NCBI GenBank assembly: GCA_027605045.1
Contig: JAQFWX010000002.1
Location: 2,480,001 to 2,544,000, forward strand
Direction: 5' to 3'
DNA from: Phallus indusiatus
Lineage: Eukaryota; Basidiomycota; Agaricomycetes; Phallales; Phallaceae
DNA length: 64,000 nt
In this document: positions 23,051 to 35,257 of the stretch, in pieces
Layout of the letters: each line of letters starts with the position of its first letter
Numbering within the stretch: the first letter of the stretch is position 1
Notes under the pieces: generated by a model
The model's input: the letters and a program-made list of their open reading frames with translations, nothing else
Told to the model about the DNA's origin: nothing
Database searches by the model: none
Translations under genes and position numbers: made by a program

Positions 23051-23495
23051 TCATTTTCTGATTCGCCGTTCCCGAAGTTGAAGCCATGCAATAATACCAG
23101 TATGTTTGGCGAGAACCGCAAACAGCGCTGTAGATAGCGTGATAGCGTTATCGCCAAATTTGTGAACCGTAGAACCGTTCACTAAAGATGTAGTTGTTGA
23201 TGGTGTCATGGGAAAGTAGGAGTTATGGGAACATGGATGCAGTGACTTGGTATTATCTTGCTGAAGGCTTTGAGAAGCCTGTGAGATGATAGTCGTTACA
23301 ACTCTGGAAAAGAGACCACCCTGACATATAAACAATCAGTTATTGGCAGTATAATCCAAACAGACGGTTTACATACGAAAACTAGCAATACATTCACTTG
23401 TCTCTCGCAGTCAATGCCTCGGCTTCGTTGGGGTAGGTCAACCCGATACGAGCGGCTGTTTCCTCTCCAAATCGATCTCGTGGATATTTTCTCAT
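23051..23495 (-). CDS. Small hypothetical protein divergent from mid1
   Basis: Two exons (23495-23398 and 23303-23051) join exactly in frame to 116 residues across a 94-nt intron (gtgaat...ccag). The first exon is hydrophilic and codon-like: MRKYPRDRFGEETAARIG, then LTYPNEAEALTARDK. The second begins VVTTIISQASQSLQQDN and ends with a hydrophobic segment (ITLSTALFAVLAKHTGIIAW) followed by a basic tail (RERRIRK). That suggests a tail-anchored or mitochondrial inner-membrane protein. I do not recognise the family. It shares a roughly 480-bp divergent promoter region with the Mid1 gene. An alternative acceptor 17 nt upstream would end the protein early. Confidence 0.45.
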
Positions 23496-23971
23496 ACTCG
23501 TATCGATTATTCGCCAATGTGCGATGTCAAGGTAGGCGAATAAAGAGAAAAGTATGGGACCCACATCTCCCTTCGGGTGATAGTCCTTTAGTCAGCTTGA
23601 AAAACCTCTTTTCCTGGCATGTTTTGTCGCGTATGGGGACCTTACCGGACCTTACCGTTAGAGTTGAGTGCAGTTGTTTGCACAGACTGTACAACCCAAA
23701 TACAACCTTACGGCATTTAAATCCCTTAGTTCATTTATTCTGAGACAATTTATTGACCAGCGAAAAGCCCGCAAGATTAACCTCAAGTCCTTTTTTGCTA
23801 AGACGATGCTCATTGCTGAGGCCGAGACCGAGGTCAAGACTCTAACTGTGAAGACGTGTAGTCTGAAGCGCCATCATAACTATTTGAGCGCTGTGACACT
23901 CTGTGACACCTTCTCAACGACGACATCGACGACACTCAACGACGGCACTTGGCATTCTCGTCAAGGAAGAA
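23496..23971. promoter_or_regulatory. Divergent promoter region of the small gene and mid1
   Basis: This 476-bp stretch separates two divergent starts. No TATA box was seen. Open frames across it on the plus strand lack features. Confidence 0.35.
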
Positions 23972-25590
23972 ATGCACTCTTTGTCCCTTGCGGGGCTCGT
24001 TATAACATTCTTACTTCAATGTAGCGTTAAATCACAACAGGAGCAACTGCAGCTTAACCAAGTACTTACCTTGTCTGACATCTCATCTTCGACCAGTCTT
24101 TCCATTCCGACGTCCAACCCAGTCGCTATATCTCTCTCAATATGTTCATCATCAGATAATATCTCTCCTTCAATAAGCCTCAAGAATGGGACTGACGGGC
24201 GCACGACTAATCTTGCAGTCAATGGCGGTCTGGCGACTTTTAATGGTTTTGTGTCAAAGGACAGTGTTCTTCAAATTGATGTCGGTGGTGGTGAGATGGA
24301 TGTGGACATCACAGTGTCTAGTAACAGTTTGTTTCCCATCTTTGACATCACGTTTGAAGTATTTTGATCAAACCCTCAAACACAGCATCTTCACAGTCAC
24401 TCGCCGCTACTCTTCCTCAGGTCGGCGATACAACAGCAACACAGGCGATATTTTTTTCGCCGGTATTCGCAGCTTCAAACCATGTATCACCTGAATTCCC
24501 CAACTATACTCTTCCTCTGGGCGAGTTGGACGCTCCAAATCCACCAAGCAACACTCCCAACTTTACGCTTTTATTAATACCTACTAATAAAATTCCGGCC
24601 AACTTCCGATTGCAGAACTCTCTCTGTGCCATACAAAATCTTGCGAACGATACCGACGGTGGTGTGATTATACCGTCCTCATCCAGCCAAGTTAACGGAC
24701 TCAATGTCACCACCAACCCAGTCCTGAAGGGTATAAAAGAAGGATGGAGGTTTCAATGGCTGATTGAAGGCCTCAAGCCCGCAACAAATTATACCATCTG
24801 GACCATTCAGGATGACAAGACCCTTGGAGGCCCTATTAACGCCCTGACGAAGTCTTGTAAGTGAAGGCTCGTATAGATTCCATTCCCTCCTTACGCCTGA
24901 TACCCTTAAGCTTCTTTCAGTTGTACACTAGCGCACTCTATCCCTTATTGTCCATCCACAGCGTGGGCTATTCCGCTTCCTGCTCCTCCAGATGGAACTA
25001 CAACGTATACGTCCTCCAACCTTCCTTCGGCAGTTTCCGCTCCCCTTATCTCTTCTATAACCAATTTCACAATCGCCCTGCTTACTCTAGCTTGCGGACG
25101 CGACTTATATTCACCTATCCAAACGTGCGAAGATTGTGCCTTCGCGTATAGATCATGGGCGTGCGCAGTATCATTGCCTCGATGCGCGGACCCTGCATCA
25201 ATTGCAGCCGCAGATACGTCCCCTGTCCAACCAGCGTTAATCAACCATCCGTCTGAACCGGCGCGGACGAATCTTACCCTCGACAATCCGAATTCTACTA
25301 CCACTGAGATAAATACGTACACCGAGCTTTTGCCATGCATTGAATCTTGCACTTTGGTTGATCGTGCATGTCCTCCTCTGTTCGGTTGGCAATGTCCTAT
25401 ACTAGGAGTAACGGCCAACACAAGCTACGGAGTAGGCTTCATTGATGCTCTTGATGGTACAGGGGATGGCTTTGGAAACGGTGGTGTCCGTGAAGGAGGC
25501 GGTGTCGCCCTCGTCGAGGCTGGCAATAGCGCCGTATACAGATACGGAACAGATAGATTTGGAACAGCATGGTGTAATGGAAATGGCTAA
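23972..25590 (+). CDS. MID1: Stretch-activated Ca2+ channel subunit Mid1
   Basis: This is the fungal Mid1 protein, which partners Cch1 in plasma-membrane calcium entry. Three exons (23972-24358, 24397-24856, 24911-25590) give 508 residues. A signal peptide is present (LSLAGLVITFLLQCSV). Mid1 hallmarks: GDTTATQAIFFSPVF, FRLQNSLCAIQNL, EGWRFQWLIEGL with PATNYTIW, SIPYCPSTAWAIPLPAP, then Cys-rich TCEDCAFAYRSWACAVSLP, RCADP, CIESC, RACPPLFGWQCP and GTAWCNGNG at the C terminus. Several N-glycosylation sequons are present. The first intron as drawn is only 38 nt; a longer one starting at gtgtct (about 24314) is possible and would remove some 15 residues. The start is the ATG before the signal peptide, not the longer frame from 23903. 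Confidence 0.9.
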
Positions 25591-26008
25591 CGATCAAGAC
25601 TCGCCCGCAAGATCCTCGCCTCATGCAAATTCCCACTGGGCGTCCTATGCGTGCGCTTGCAGCTGAGAAGATACGAAGCGTTGCTATCATAACAGCTCAT
25701 CAGCATTCTTAATCAGAGCATTGCTATAACCATTATGCCCCTAAACTAACCGCATAGTTATGGATAGCTTACATTCCACACATTAATTACGTGCATTGTT
25801 ACAAGTAAGGACTGTATCAAGTATCATCATATTCTTATTATTTTATTCCTTAGTTTCATTTGTCCATTATTTTATCGTTACATTTTATCGGAATCTCTAG
25901 TTTCTCTCACTGTTTAGATCAAACTCGGGCCTCAAACACGGACTATTCAACTCAACTTAAGATCAGCGTAAATTATGCAAAATATATATACGGTTCGGAA
26001 TTTAATTT
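25591..26008. other. Convergent spacer, nothing recognised
   Basis: About 420 bp, AT-rich, between the convergent mid1 and DUF6533 genes. It is probably 3' untranslated sequence. Confidence 0.4.
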
Positions 26009-27544
26009 TTATTCAAGTTCACGAACATCGCTGTCGGCCATATGGTCGTCGATAATATCAATCGTTACAGTTACATCCACCGTCAGCGTGGGCGTCTTCA
26101 CATCTCTTATTCTGTCAGCACCTTTCGACGGATGGAATAGGACAAGCTGAGGCGGCTCGTCCACTGCTGTACGAAGGTTAAGGATTATTCGCGTACACTA
26201 ATATTCTCCCGTCAGTCAGGATGTCGCAGTTGGATCAGTAAATAGCAAATAGATAAACTCTTACGCTAATTCCGATCACCGTATAGCACCATCTAGAAGG
26301 AATCATGCGGTCAGTTTTTTGAACAACTACTACGAGACAACGTGGACATACTGAAGCGCGATAGGACCCAGAATAATCTGCGTGCTGTTTCCGATAGCAC
26401 AAAAAAGCAGGTCCACTACACAGTAATAAAAAAATAGGTCGAATGTTTTTTTTCGATGACACAACGGCTTACGAAGGACGACGAAAAACACCCAGACTCC
26501 ATCCCTGATAAATATGTGGTAAACATGTGTCGTAGCCCTCAACCCAAACGTCAACCCCTCCCGTTTCTGGAGGTAGATATGTCGACCTATCACCATAACA
26601 AATAATATCGTTTGGAATGCGAGAATGGGCAACCTGGTCCGATGTTTTCAATGTAGAACTCAAGAGAGGTATGGTATGGTATATGTTACATACCAGACAT
26701 CAGGTTGGATATTCGGGTAATGTAAAGGAACGCAAAGACCCAACATCAACCCCGGATCGGGATTGGGAATAATTTTGAATTTGGGGATGGCTATACCTAG
26801 TAGTGCTACTACGGACGTAATATTCAGAATGTCGAGCACAACGAGCGTTATCAAAACGAGCTTGCTTCGTCGATAAAAAGCGAACACTGTTTAGATGATC
26901 AGTTATTTGCAATGCACACAAATATTCGCTGCGATATCACAAACCTCGAGATATCAAAAGAAAATCCACACAAAGAAACATCACAAGAGCGAAGAATTCT
27001 TGAAACCATGCGTATCCATGACAAAAGGCTTCATTAACCTTAAATGTACTCAAATTGAGAATTAAAAACACACTGAGAGAATGTCAAAACCTTGTTATAA
27101 TGGAACCTTCTGGCTTACATTTGGCCTCCAACAGCAGCAAAACGAATGAGAAAAAAGAAAGACACTATTGATGATGGTTTGGACCTAAATAACGACAATG
27201 TAGTATTTTGTATTTTGCACCATAAGGGCTGGACTAACCTCCAGATATATCGCATCTAGTTGGAATGAGTTAGCATCAGTGTCTCAAAGATGGAGAATTA
27301 AATTTGCCTCTCGATCAAAAGTCAATATGATATCCCATAGCAGAAGCGCAGTGGCGGCAACTAATACAATCAGCGTCTTGAAGCTCAATATTAGTATGTG
27401 TATAGACGCACCAATGTTAATCTGTAATGCCTGGCTTTGTTGTGAGACTGAAATAAATTTCTCTGGCCCCAATGTCAAGTTGCTTCCAAAGTCAGCGGTA
27501 TCGATATCGAACAGGCCTCGAAAGTAATCCAGCGTCGTCCCCAT
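26009..27544 (-). CDS. DUF6533 seven-helix membrane protein, paralogue A
   Basis: This is a multi-exon membrane protein of the Agaricomycete DUF6533 family (function unknown, GPCR-like topology). The family signature ALLLWDIILTFDRE lies near residues 60-75, followed by MRYIWR, IRFAAVGGQM, CHGYAWFQEFFALVMF, the conserved FAFYRRSKLVL, YPNIQPDVW, VIGRHIYLQ, IFIRDGVWVFFVVL, IILGPIALQWCYTVIGI and ILNLR. These supply seven hydrophobic helices and a cytosolic tail. Exon joins match paralogue C. One intron (after TFDRE) begins with GC (GAG/gcaaat) where paralogue C has GT, so it is either a GC-AG intron or a damaged site. A 51-nt in-frame intron after QINI could be retained without breaking the frame. 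Confidence 0.8.
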
Positions 27545-30041
27545 GCTGGCAATGAGAAAGGGGAATACTTAGATTGCACTACCGGTACCGGCCCCTCACC
27601 TTTCTTCTTCAAGAAAGCTGGTTAAATCGATAGCGACATGAGATGAGATGTGAGAAATGGCACGTTTTCACATCAAATCCGTTCTTCATTTAGGTAGAAT
27701 AGAAGCGAGAAGATGTTTTCCCCGTAAGCGGATTATCATTTTGATGTCTTTATCGACATCACTACAGGCGCTGTTTTCTATCACAACCGATGTACAATTA
27801 CTCATCCCTTGAAGTCGAGTGAAAAGAAGCCTGTAAAAGCCGTATCAGCTTTATGCGTGAAGAGTTCTTTTTCTCTCGTTCAGTACCTTCCGCCAACGCT
27901 GCCACAAAGTGATCAACTCGCCAACCTCAGATAAAATGTAAACCCATCGTCTCAGGTGACATGCATAGTCAATGGGCTATGCCAAGTTCAGTGCCGGTGT
28001 CTGGTCGCTTTGACTATTCCACTGAATAGACATTTCCCTTTGGAGAATGGTGTTAGAATGGTTGCTAGCCATGCTCGTGATAGCATCAATCATTACCTGA
28101 TCACAGAACGTCATTCGACGATGATTGGGAAAGTGTGCGAGATGAAACTGTTTAGACGGTGGGAATCTGTCTAAAAATACAAAAGTTAAGCCAGTCGCTT
28201 TCTTCAATTGATAATAGAAAGAACAAATACATTTCGGTAGATCGGAGTGCACGAGATTGTTAATCCGTGCGTATAGATGAATGATGAGTGCTTAGGGTAT
28301 TATGGACCGGTCGGCCGTTGGGATCTTTTGAGAAATGTTCCCATAGCCACAGTGAATCCGGAAGTTTTAAGATGAAAAGAATTCTGAAAAAGATCATCAT
28401 GGCAAAAAGAAAACATTTATCGGTATTGAAAGCGTCTGAAGCATCACGATTCATATTCGCAATTTCGCATCCTAATCTTCCAAAAGGATCCCAAAGGCGT
28501 GAAATCAAAACCTGTGATACCATTTGATATTTTTACCAAATGACTACTTCATGCGCTCACGCCCATGGCACACATGATTATCGGCCTGGCACGACCCTTA
28601 TCTTCTGTATACGGATCACATTGATCTAATTAAAAATATCAGAGGAAATGGGCTCACCTTTGAGGATAAACGTACGGCTGGTGCTTGATGGAACATTCAC
28701 TTCAATGGTGCGTATGATCTGATAGTCGAATCCGGATCCACTCCGAGGAATGTCATATGGCAACTCTAGGTTCGCAGATGGACTGCGCATACATGATGAT
28801 TCGTAAAAAATGGGTTGGCTCATCATAAAATCAATTCAAATCAACTTTGAAAGTGGCTTACAGGTCAGAAAACTTGACAACAAACAGGATACGAGGGGCA
28901 GTATGGCACCTGTATCCGCTCACGCGCTGAAAAGCGGAAGATACGATCTTTGTCCAAAGAATTCTGTTCCAATTTTCTGTCTGTTTCACCGGCCAACTCA
29001 AAAGAAGTAACGAGAACTGAGAACATTGGAGAAAGTCTGGCTGGTCTTGACTGAGTTTGAAAATTTCTCTAACGACACTCTCCGATATTTGACTGAGTAA
29101 GGTTCCACGACATCCAAAGACAAACACCATCTCCCCGAGGGTTGATATATGATATTTCATTGTAGCCCAGGAGGTGTGGTGATGAAGACCGGCTGTGCGA
29201 GGTACGGATCACTTTATTTCGCGGTCATACCACATTCGCTCATGTAATTTAGCGCTCCGTTTTCGGTCCTTTCAGAAAACTTTCCAAAGTTCGCAAATCT
29301 GTGATCCTTTGAAGGCCACGAAAACGACTTGTGTCATCACATAACACTCGTATATCCTCGTATATCTGATTGCTGTTCAGATATGCGCAACCAGAGGCAA
29401 CCACGCGGGGGAACACGCCCGGACTGAAGAGAAGGAATTAGCACAGCTCTCGGCAGTTCAAAAATTTCCGACCTAGTCCGGAGTTTTTGGAAGAAGTTAC
29501 CTCAAGTGCACAACTCAACTCCGTCGCCGCCGTCCACCTTCGAGTACTTTCCCGAATCCGTCTGAGTTGTAGTCGCGATCTACACCGAGTACCTGTTCGT
29601 AGTCATTGACTTTTTATCTTCATCCGGGATCGTTTGATTTCACTGGTTCGTTTTTTAGCGAAAAAAGCTCACTGCGGCCGGTGAGCGAACACCGAAATCA
29701 TCGTCCTTAGCCTGCAGTTGTCTAGAAGCCACGTCACGTTACTTCCGTTTTTGTCTTTTCGGCGTAATTGACTGAAGGTAAGCTAGCATTGTGAGGCTTG
29801 AAAAGCTCAATTTTCCACCCAGTTCATGCGTGGATAGGTTTTTCAAATCAGAGGTCTGTCTCTTCATAAGTTTTTAACATGGCACCGCTTCCCAACCGCT
29901 AAGCCGCCTCAATCTTCCACGGAAGGTACAGTTACACACCTTCACGTATTGTCCAAGTGTCCCTGAAACCATAGGGGGTACTTCAAGATTAGCGCAACCA
30001 GACATATAAAAGGATGCCCTATAATCCCCGATTCTGTAAAA
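27545..30041. other. Large intergenic region, no gene recognised
   Basis: About 2.5 kb between divergent genes. Minus-strand frames at 28.26-28.52, 28.63-28.83 and 28.86-29.16 kb read plausibly in short patches (for example SQISESVVREIFKLSQDQP and ANLELPYDIPRSGSGFDYQ) but do not join into a known protein. They could be remnants of an old gene. No repeat or RNA gene was seen. Confidence 0.35.
30005..30012 (+). promoter_or_regulatory. TATA box of the FAD monooxygenase gene
   Basis: TATAAAAG lies about 37 bp before the start codon, implying a very short leader. Confidence 0.45.
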
Positions 30042-32189
30042 ATGCACCCACTCGCCATCTTTATCACCGCCATTCTTTTGGAGGTTGCGTTTTACAAAAT
30101 CGTCTCCAAGCTGATCGCGAGATTTTTATGGAATAAATACTCGATTGTGAAAGATATTCATCTACTCTCGGAGGAAAGATCAGAGGATGAGAAATTCTCA
30201 GGTACCGCGATCATTTGCGGCGGAAGGTGAATATAAAGCCCTTTTATCGTATATATAACTGACTATCCCATTTCCACTTTAGTGTTTCTGGACTGTTCTC
30301 CGCCAGAGTCTGTGCGAACCATTTCAAAAAAATCATCATCATTGAGCCTGAAGAATGGGTTGCCGTCGGCGAAAAAGGCCTTGAAGATAACCACAAAGAC
30401 CCAAATGCCCCCAAAAGGTCAAGAGTGGCACAGTATCGTGGTTACCATCATTTTCATGTTATGATGACGCTCGCTATGCAAGAGATGTTTCCGACGTTTG
30501 AACAGACGATGAAGAGGGTTGGAGCAAGGTTAGTCCCGTCAGCGTCTGCCTTAGCCTATGAAGCAACGTGTGGATGTGTATCAGACATTTGTATTGACGG
30601 TTAAATGTATAGACTCACCCAAGGCCTAGATATTCTGTACGCATCTGGAGTTCCAAAAATCACCCCGACCAATTTTCCTCATTATTCCGGTGGCGTTTTT
30701 CCTCTGGTAATGAACATATCTAGACCAGCTTTCGAGACAAGTTTACGTTACCTCGTGCTGGAAAGCTGTAAAAACGTTCAGTATTTTCATGGCACTGTCA
30801 CGGGGCTGCTGTACGACGACACTCTGAACAGAATTTCAGGCGTAAGCGTTAAACTTCCGAGCGGAAAAACTATAGAGATGGAAGGCACCCTGGTAGTCGG
30901 TACGTAACGTTATTGCTATTTTACATAGCTGAACTTGCTTGTTTAGATGCTACTGGCTCGTTTATGGGTGGTCATCGTTGGCTGAAAAATATTCCCAAAT
31001 ATGCGAGTTGTCGCTCACCTTCATTAGATGATGTGAAAATATCATTCAATCCTAAAGTGAGCTATACACAATTCGAGTTTGCACTTCCTCCTCGGCTAGA
31101 AGAAGACTTTCGGCAATACGGATTTGCAGCTCAAGACGATACGGTAAGGCAGATACATGCGTCTCTACCAATGGTCGGCCCAGACAATAAAGTATTCTTC
31201 ATCGACAAACGCGAGAAAAATAATCGTCAGTAGTTAAGTCGCTGCATCAGCGTGTATCATACTCAATAACATCTTTCAGTCCATGTGGGCTGCGGTGGCT
31301 ACGATTTCCGCGGAGAAATTAAAACCGTAGGCGATATCGAGGAATTTTTTGGGTCATTGAGGACAACGCGACCATTGCCTTCATGGATGCTCGAAGTGAT
31401 ACATTCCCTCCAAAGCGAAGACGTGCAAGGATTATTTGAATATTGCAAGTTTCGTGAGTTTTCGGAAGAAGCCACACCGTTCATTGAGAAATGCTCACTA
31501 AGAATACAGACCATGCTGCGTATATCAAATATCATGAAATCAAATCCCTTCCATCTAATTTCGTAGTGGTTGGTGATGCTCAGACGCAAACAGATCCTCT
31601 TCTCGCGTGAGACACTTTAAAAACTTTTCTACTAAGAAACGAGTTGAGTGTTGTGCAGCCAAGGGTGCTCCAAAGCCTGCGCCTCTGCTGTAGTACTAAA
31701 TGCTCAGCTGCATGAATCTGTCCGTGACGCAGTTGGTTATCTACCCTCCTCGTTTGCTAGAAAGTACTTCCTGGATGTGAAAGACCGAACTGAGCATATC
31801 TGGTTAGTGTGGCGGCCCGGTTTCTCTCTTTTGTCATTTATTATGTCTTAATACCTGGTTTGTAGGACAAGCATGAAAAACGCGGATTATAAATATTCGA
31901 GCACGATTCCCGTTCCAGGAGAAGATATCAAAACAACTGCTCGCTTTATGCGCACCTACAGTGACATAATCTACTCTCTGATGACTAAGGTCAGCATAAT
32001 TTGATCGTATCTCTCCTCTTGATCTGAGTTTATTCATATCTTCGACAAATGGAGGATCCCGATATAAGTCGCGCCTTCACATGCCATACAACATGGCTTG
32101 AGCCTCCAGTCTATATCTTAGCGCCATGGATCGTAAGACGTGTTGCTTGGGCGTGGATTAAGCAGCAATTTGGGTATGAAATTCTTTAA
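30042..32189 (+). CDS. FAD-dependent monooxygenase
   Basis: This is a flavoprotein oxidoreductase with an N-terminal membrane anchor (HPLAIFITAILLEVAFYKIV). Nine exons can be joined in one frame. The dinucleotide fold reads GTAIICGGSVSGLFSARVC, split by the first intron, with IIIIEPEEW as the second strand. LVVDATGSF and VVVGDAQTQTDPLLAQGCSKA are the later FAD motifs (the DATG and GD-x-x-x-P-x-x-x-x-G type). Basidiomycete genes of this kind resemble squalene epoxidase-like or halogenase-like enzymes. The GD block lacks the usual NP (TDP here). The last exon is entered through an acceptor after aaatggag to give DPDISRAFT, and the protein ends WIKQQFGYEIL. The substrate is unknown. It lies between two DUF6533 paralogues and points toward the second. 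Confidence 0.82.
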
Positions 32190-32779
32190 ATAACCTTTAG
32201 TTATCCGAGTGGAATGGCACTTAATGCCAACTCCTACGTGTTCTTACTGTCAAATGGTTGTTTTTAATTATTTTTAAATTATAGAAACAAAGTTCTACCA
32301 AGTTTCACATGTAATCCGTCAGAACTCTAAACAAGAATCGCACAATATTCAAGACATTTTAAGCAACATGATATTCAAGAACTACATATTCCAAGAAATT
32401 TGCGAACATTTATGCAGGCGCTATGTATGTCATTTAGACTAGTTGACCTCAAACCAGGGTAAGTGAGAAACGCTGAGAATGGTATGTCGGCACGTGCAGA
32501 AATGGCGAATTTCCCCGTTTACGACGTCTCAGGCCGAACTGTTATATATGCGACGCTTCATTTTTATGCTCGGTGGGATTTCGAGCTTAAGAGATGTCAA
32601 TTGACACTGTGACTTATCATTTGTCGACCGTGGTCTAAGATGAACAAAGCATCTCGTAAGTTGACAGACGGAAGAACTGACCCTCCACCTACTGCCACCG
32701 GAGCAGCAGGCCCCGTGTTTTCATTAGTGATAGCAGAGAGTAGTAATCCAGTAACGACAGTAGGGGAGAGAGAGCAGTA
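32190..32779. other. Convergent spacer
   Basis: About 590 bp between the FAD gene and the broken DUF6533 copy. A minus-strand Ser/Thr-rich frame (TTVTSTIPSVSVSLSAS, 32.7-32.9 kb) overlaps the right part. Its continuation in another frame (PTVVTGLLLSAITNENTGP) runs to about 32605. It is not assigned. Confidence 0.35.
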
Positions 32780-34187
32780 TCACCACGAGATGCAGATAAC
32801 AAAGAAGCGACTGTGACTGTGGTCTGAGTGGTGGTTGTAGTTTGGGTACTGATCGTGATAGAGAATTGCGTTGATGCCGACAATGAGACCGAGACACTCG
32901 GTATAGTCGAAGTCACCGTGGTTTTGAAGCGCTCTTTCACGACACTCGTGATGCCAAAGGATTAGAAGAGAAGCCTGATGAATTTTGACAAGGAGAAATA
33001 AAAACAGGATACGATAGACATACACAAATCCAGCTCATCAACATAATTATTGGGATCACACCATAACTCACTGGATAGCAATTGGACCTAGGCTAGGCTA
33101 GTATAAGCCGCAAGCTACTTCCTATAACACACAACGAAATGGCAACTATAAGTGTCGTTCAAGTTGTCAATTATCAGTACCGCTTGTGAGACCGCTTTAG
33201 CCTACCAAATAAGATGAAAAATGACCAAACACCGTCTCATATAAAAGTATAATATATTTCTGACGTCGTTTGAATAATGCGACTCCTCTAGTCGATTGAA
33301 GATAAATGTACCGTCCCACAGCTAAATAAAAGACCATCGTTGCAGAGGAAGTAAAGGTACCCTGAAATCTTATAAGCGTTGGGATTCCATTCAAATCCTC
33401 GACCGAAGGCTGTTACCATGCATCTGGTTTAAATCTAGTGAGATAGCCTAAGGAGATGCAAAGTCTGCGGAGTTGATATGAGAAAGTATTAGGATCTGTG
33501 TGAAGTCTAGGGAAGTCAATCGTTGATACTGTTACGAGGGCCGCAAATGCTATAACTTCCGAAATGCAAAGAAACGCAAGTAGAGCCTTGTGTCTTTCAT
33601 ACCATGCAAACACTAATGGGTCTTTAAATCAAGTGATTTTGTAATTGATAGCCTTCAAACTTACAGCGAAATATCAATAATAAATTCATATATACGAACA
33701 TCACTAACGGGAGCATTCCTTGAAACCAAGCAACACCTCTACAAGATGACTCTGTGACGCGTAATTCTCCGATGTTAAAGAAAATAACAGTTCTAAATGA
33801 AAGGAATGAAGCATGTTGATCGAGAGATGTCGGAAAACATACATTTGCCCCGCCGCAGCGAGGAAGCGCATCATTCCGAACGGGATGATTATTATCGAGA
33901 GCTTTGATCTTCAAAACGATGGTTAATGGAGAAAAAGTACCTCCATATGTATTTCACCTAGTAATCTAGTAATCGATACGAAAAACACAGATATGTATAA
34001 ATCAAACAGTGGTACCCCTTTATCGAACATTGGCAGGATAAAAGGGTAGACGGTGAAACTTCAAAACAATGGGTGAAAATATACCAGAGGTTCGGATGAA
34101 GTTATCAATACCGATATTGAAGTTAATTGCATTGACATTATGGACAATAGCTGGAACTGCTTCAATGATACTCCGAGTCGGAACCAT
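32780..34187 (-). pseudogene. DUF6533 membrane protein, paralogue B, disrupted
   Basis: This is collinear with paralogues A and C, starting MVPTRSIIEAVPAIV with the same first intron. Intact blocks: KYIWR, SKLSIIIIPFGMMRFLAAAGQ, VAWFQGMLPLVMFVYMN, VFAWYERHKALL and AVGRYIYLQ. Lesions relative to C: the exon encoding LLWDILLTFDRE is shortened by about 19 nt and its core is lost; one base is missing before the TRDG motif; and the Arg codon of that motif (CGA) reads TGA. An insertion of about 10 bases precedes LGPIAIQ. Three overlapping open frames at the 3' end leave the C terminus unclear. The position and splice pattern show it arose by local duplication and then decayed. Confidence 0.75.
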
Positions 34188-35051
34188 TCACCACTGGGGA
34201 TGAATGCATGATTCATCGTAATAGTGCAAGAAATATCAGGAAGCTGCAATAAATTACTTCAAAGTCCGGTGATCCCCTTTTATCCAGACACATAGAGGCG
34301 TCATCGCATGTACGTAGTACTGCGCATCAGTTTGAACTCTTTGACGTTCACGAGATGCAAACTCAACTTCGAAGATTGGAAGTAATCAGCCAAGGGGACC
34401 GCAGCAGAAAACACCCACTTCTGTTTCGATTCTCTCATGTATTATAAATTTAATGGAGTCAAGTACGCACCAGTCTGGGATAATGGTATTGACGAGTTAT
34501 GTGTTGATCTTTGGTTGATCTTAAAGATTCGGCTCATGTGATACCAATAGGTTGGGTTAAATGAGAGCTACACGGTAGTGGTTACCCCAAAAACTGTGCA
34601 TTAGAGGGACCATATCAAGGTGCCAGTGGTTGACTCATGATGAGAGCGCCCCAGGAGTAAGGCCCCAGGAGAGATACGGGGATCAGTCACTTGGCACTTT
34701 CCATCTCTAGCCTCTCTCCGAAGCTCGTTTCTCAACTGAAGAAATTGGCTCATTCACAAAAATGCCCACCCATTTTGTCTAGTACAGGTACCACGATACC
34801 GTCTCGTCAATATGTACTATGTCGAAGTTCCGACCGTCGTTGAGCCCTGGCCCTGGCAGGTAGCGAAAAGTTGAATGAAGATCATATGAGATTCTAAATT
34901 TTCCAGAGGATGTTCGATAATGCCGAATAACGTACCCTTGACTATCAATAATGAATAAACAAGTAGTCGAATCAGCTCGTCATACGGAAAGTACATATTG
35001 AAGCAGAGTTTCATTCACAACTGGATTTGAAAAACAGTATCAATTTGAGAC
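34188..35051. other. Intergenic region, nothing recognised
   Basis: About 860 bp upstream of the broken DUF6533 copy. Only short unsupported frames occur. Confidence 0.35.
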
Positions 35052-35257
35052 AAAAGCAAGGGCAACGAGGCGTGCGTAAATGCATTTTTCCCCTGTGAGC
35101 AAAATAGGTCTAGGACTAATTAGGATTAGGATTATGTACATCTATGCAAAGGTCACTAACCGTGATTCCTTAAGCTGTCAGTAAATGCTAGACTCTGTCC
35201 AAATACTTTAATGACTATAGTTCCATAAAAAAAGAAAGAAAAAAAAAGCAAGGGCAA
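35052..35257 (+). mobile_element. SINE-like poly(A) retroposon with target-site duplication, copy 1
   Basis: An insert of about 180 bp (35066-35243) ends in an A-rich tail (aaaaaaagaaag then A-run). It is bracketed by a 14-bp direct repeat, AAAAGCAAGGGCAA (35052-35065 and 35244-35257). Its last 41 bases before the tail match the insert at 47930 at 35 of 41 positions; five of the six differences are C/T or G/A. The structure is that of an element copied by target-primed reverse transcription. No tRNA-like A or B box was recognised, so it may be a SINE of another origin or the 3' end of a LINE. Confidence 0.65.
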
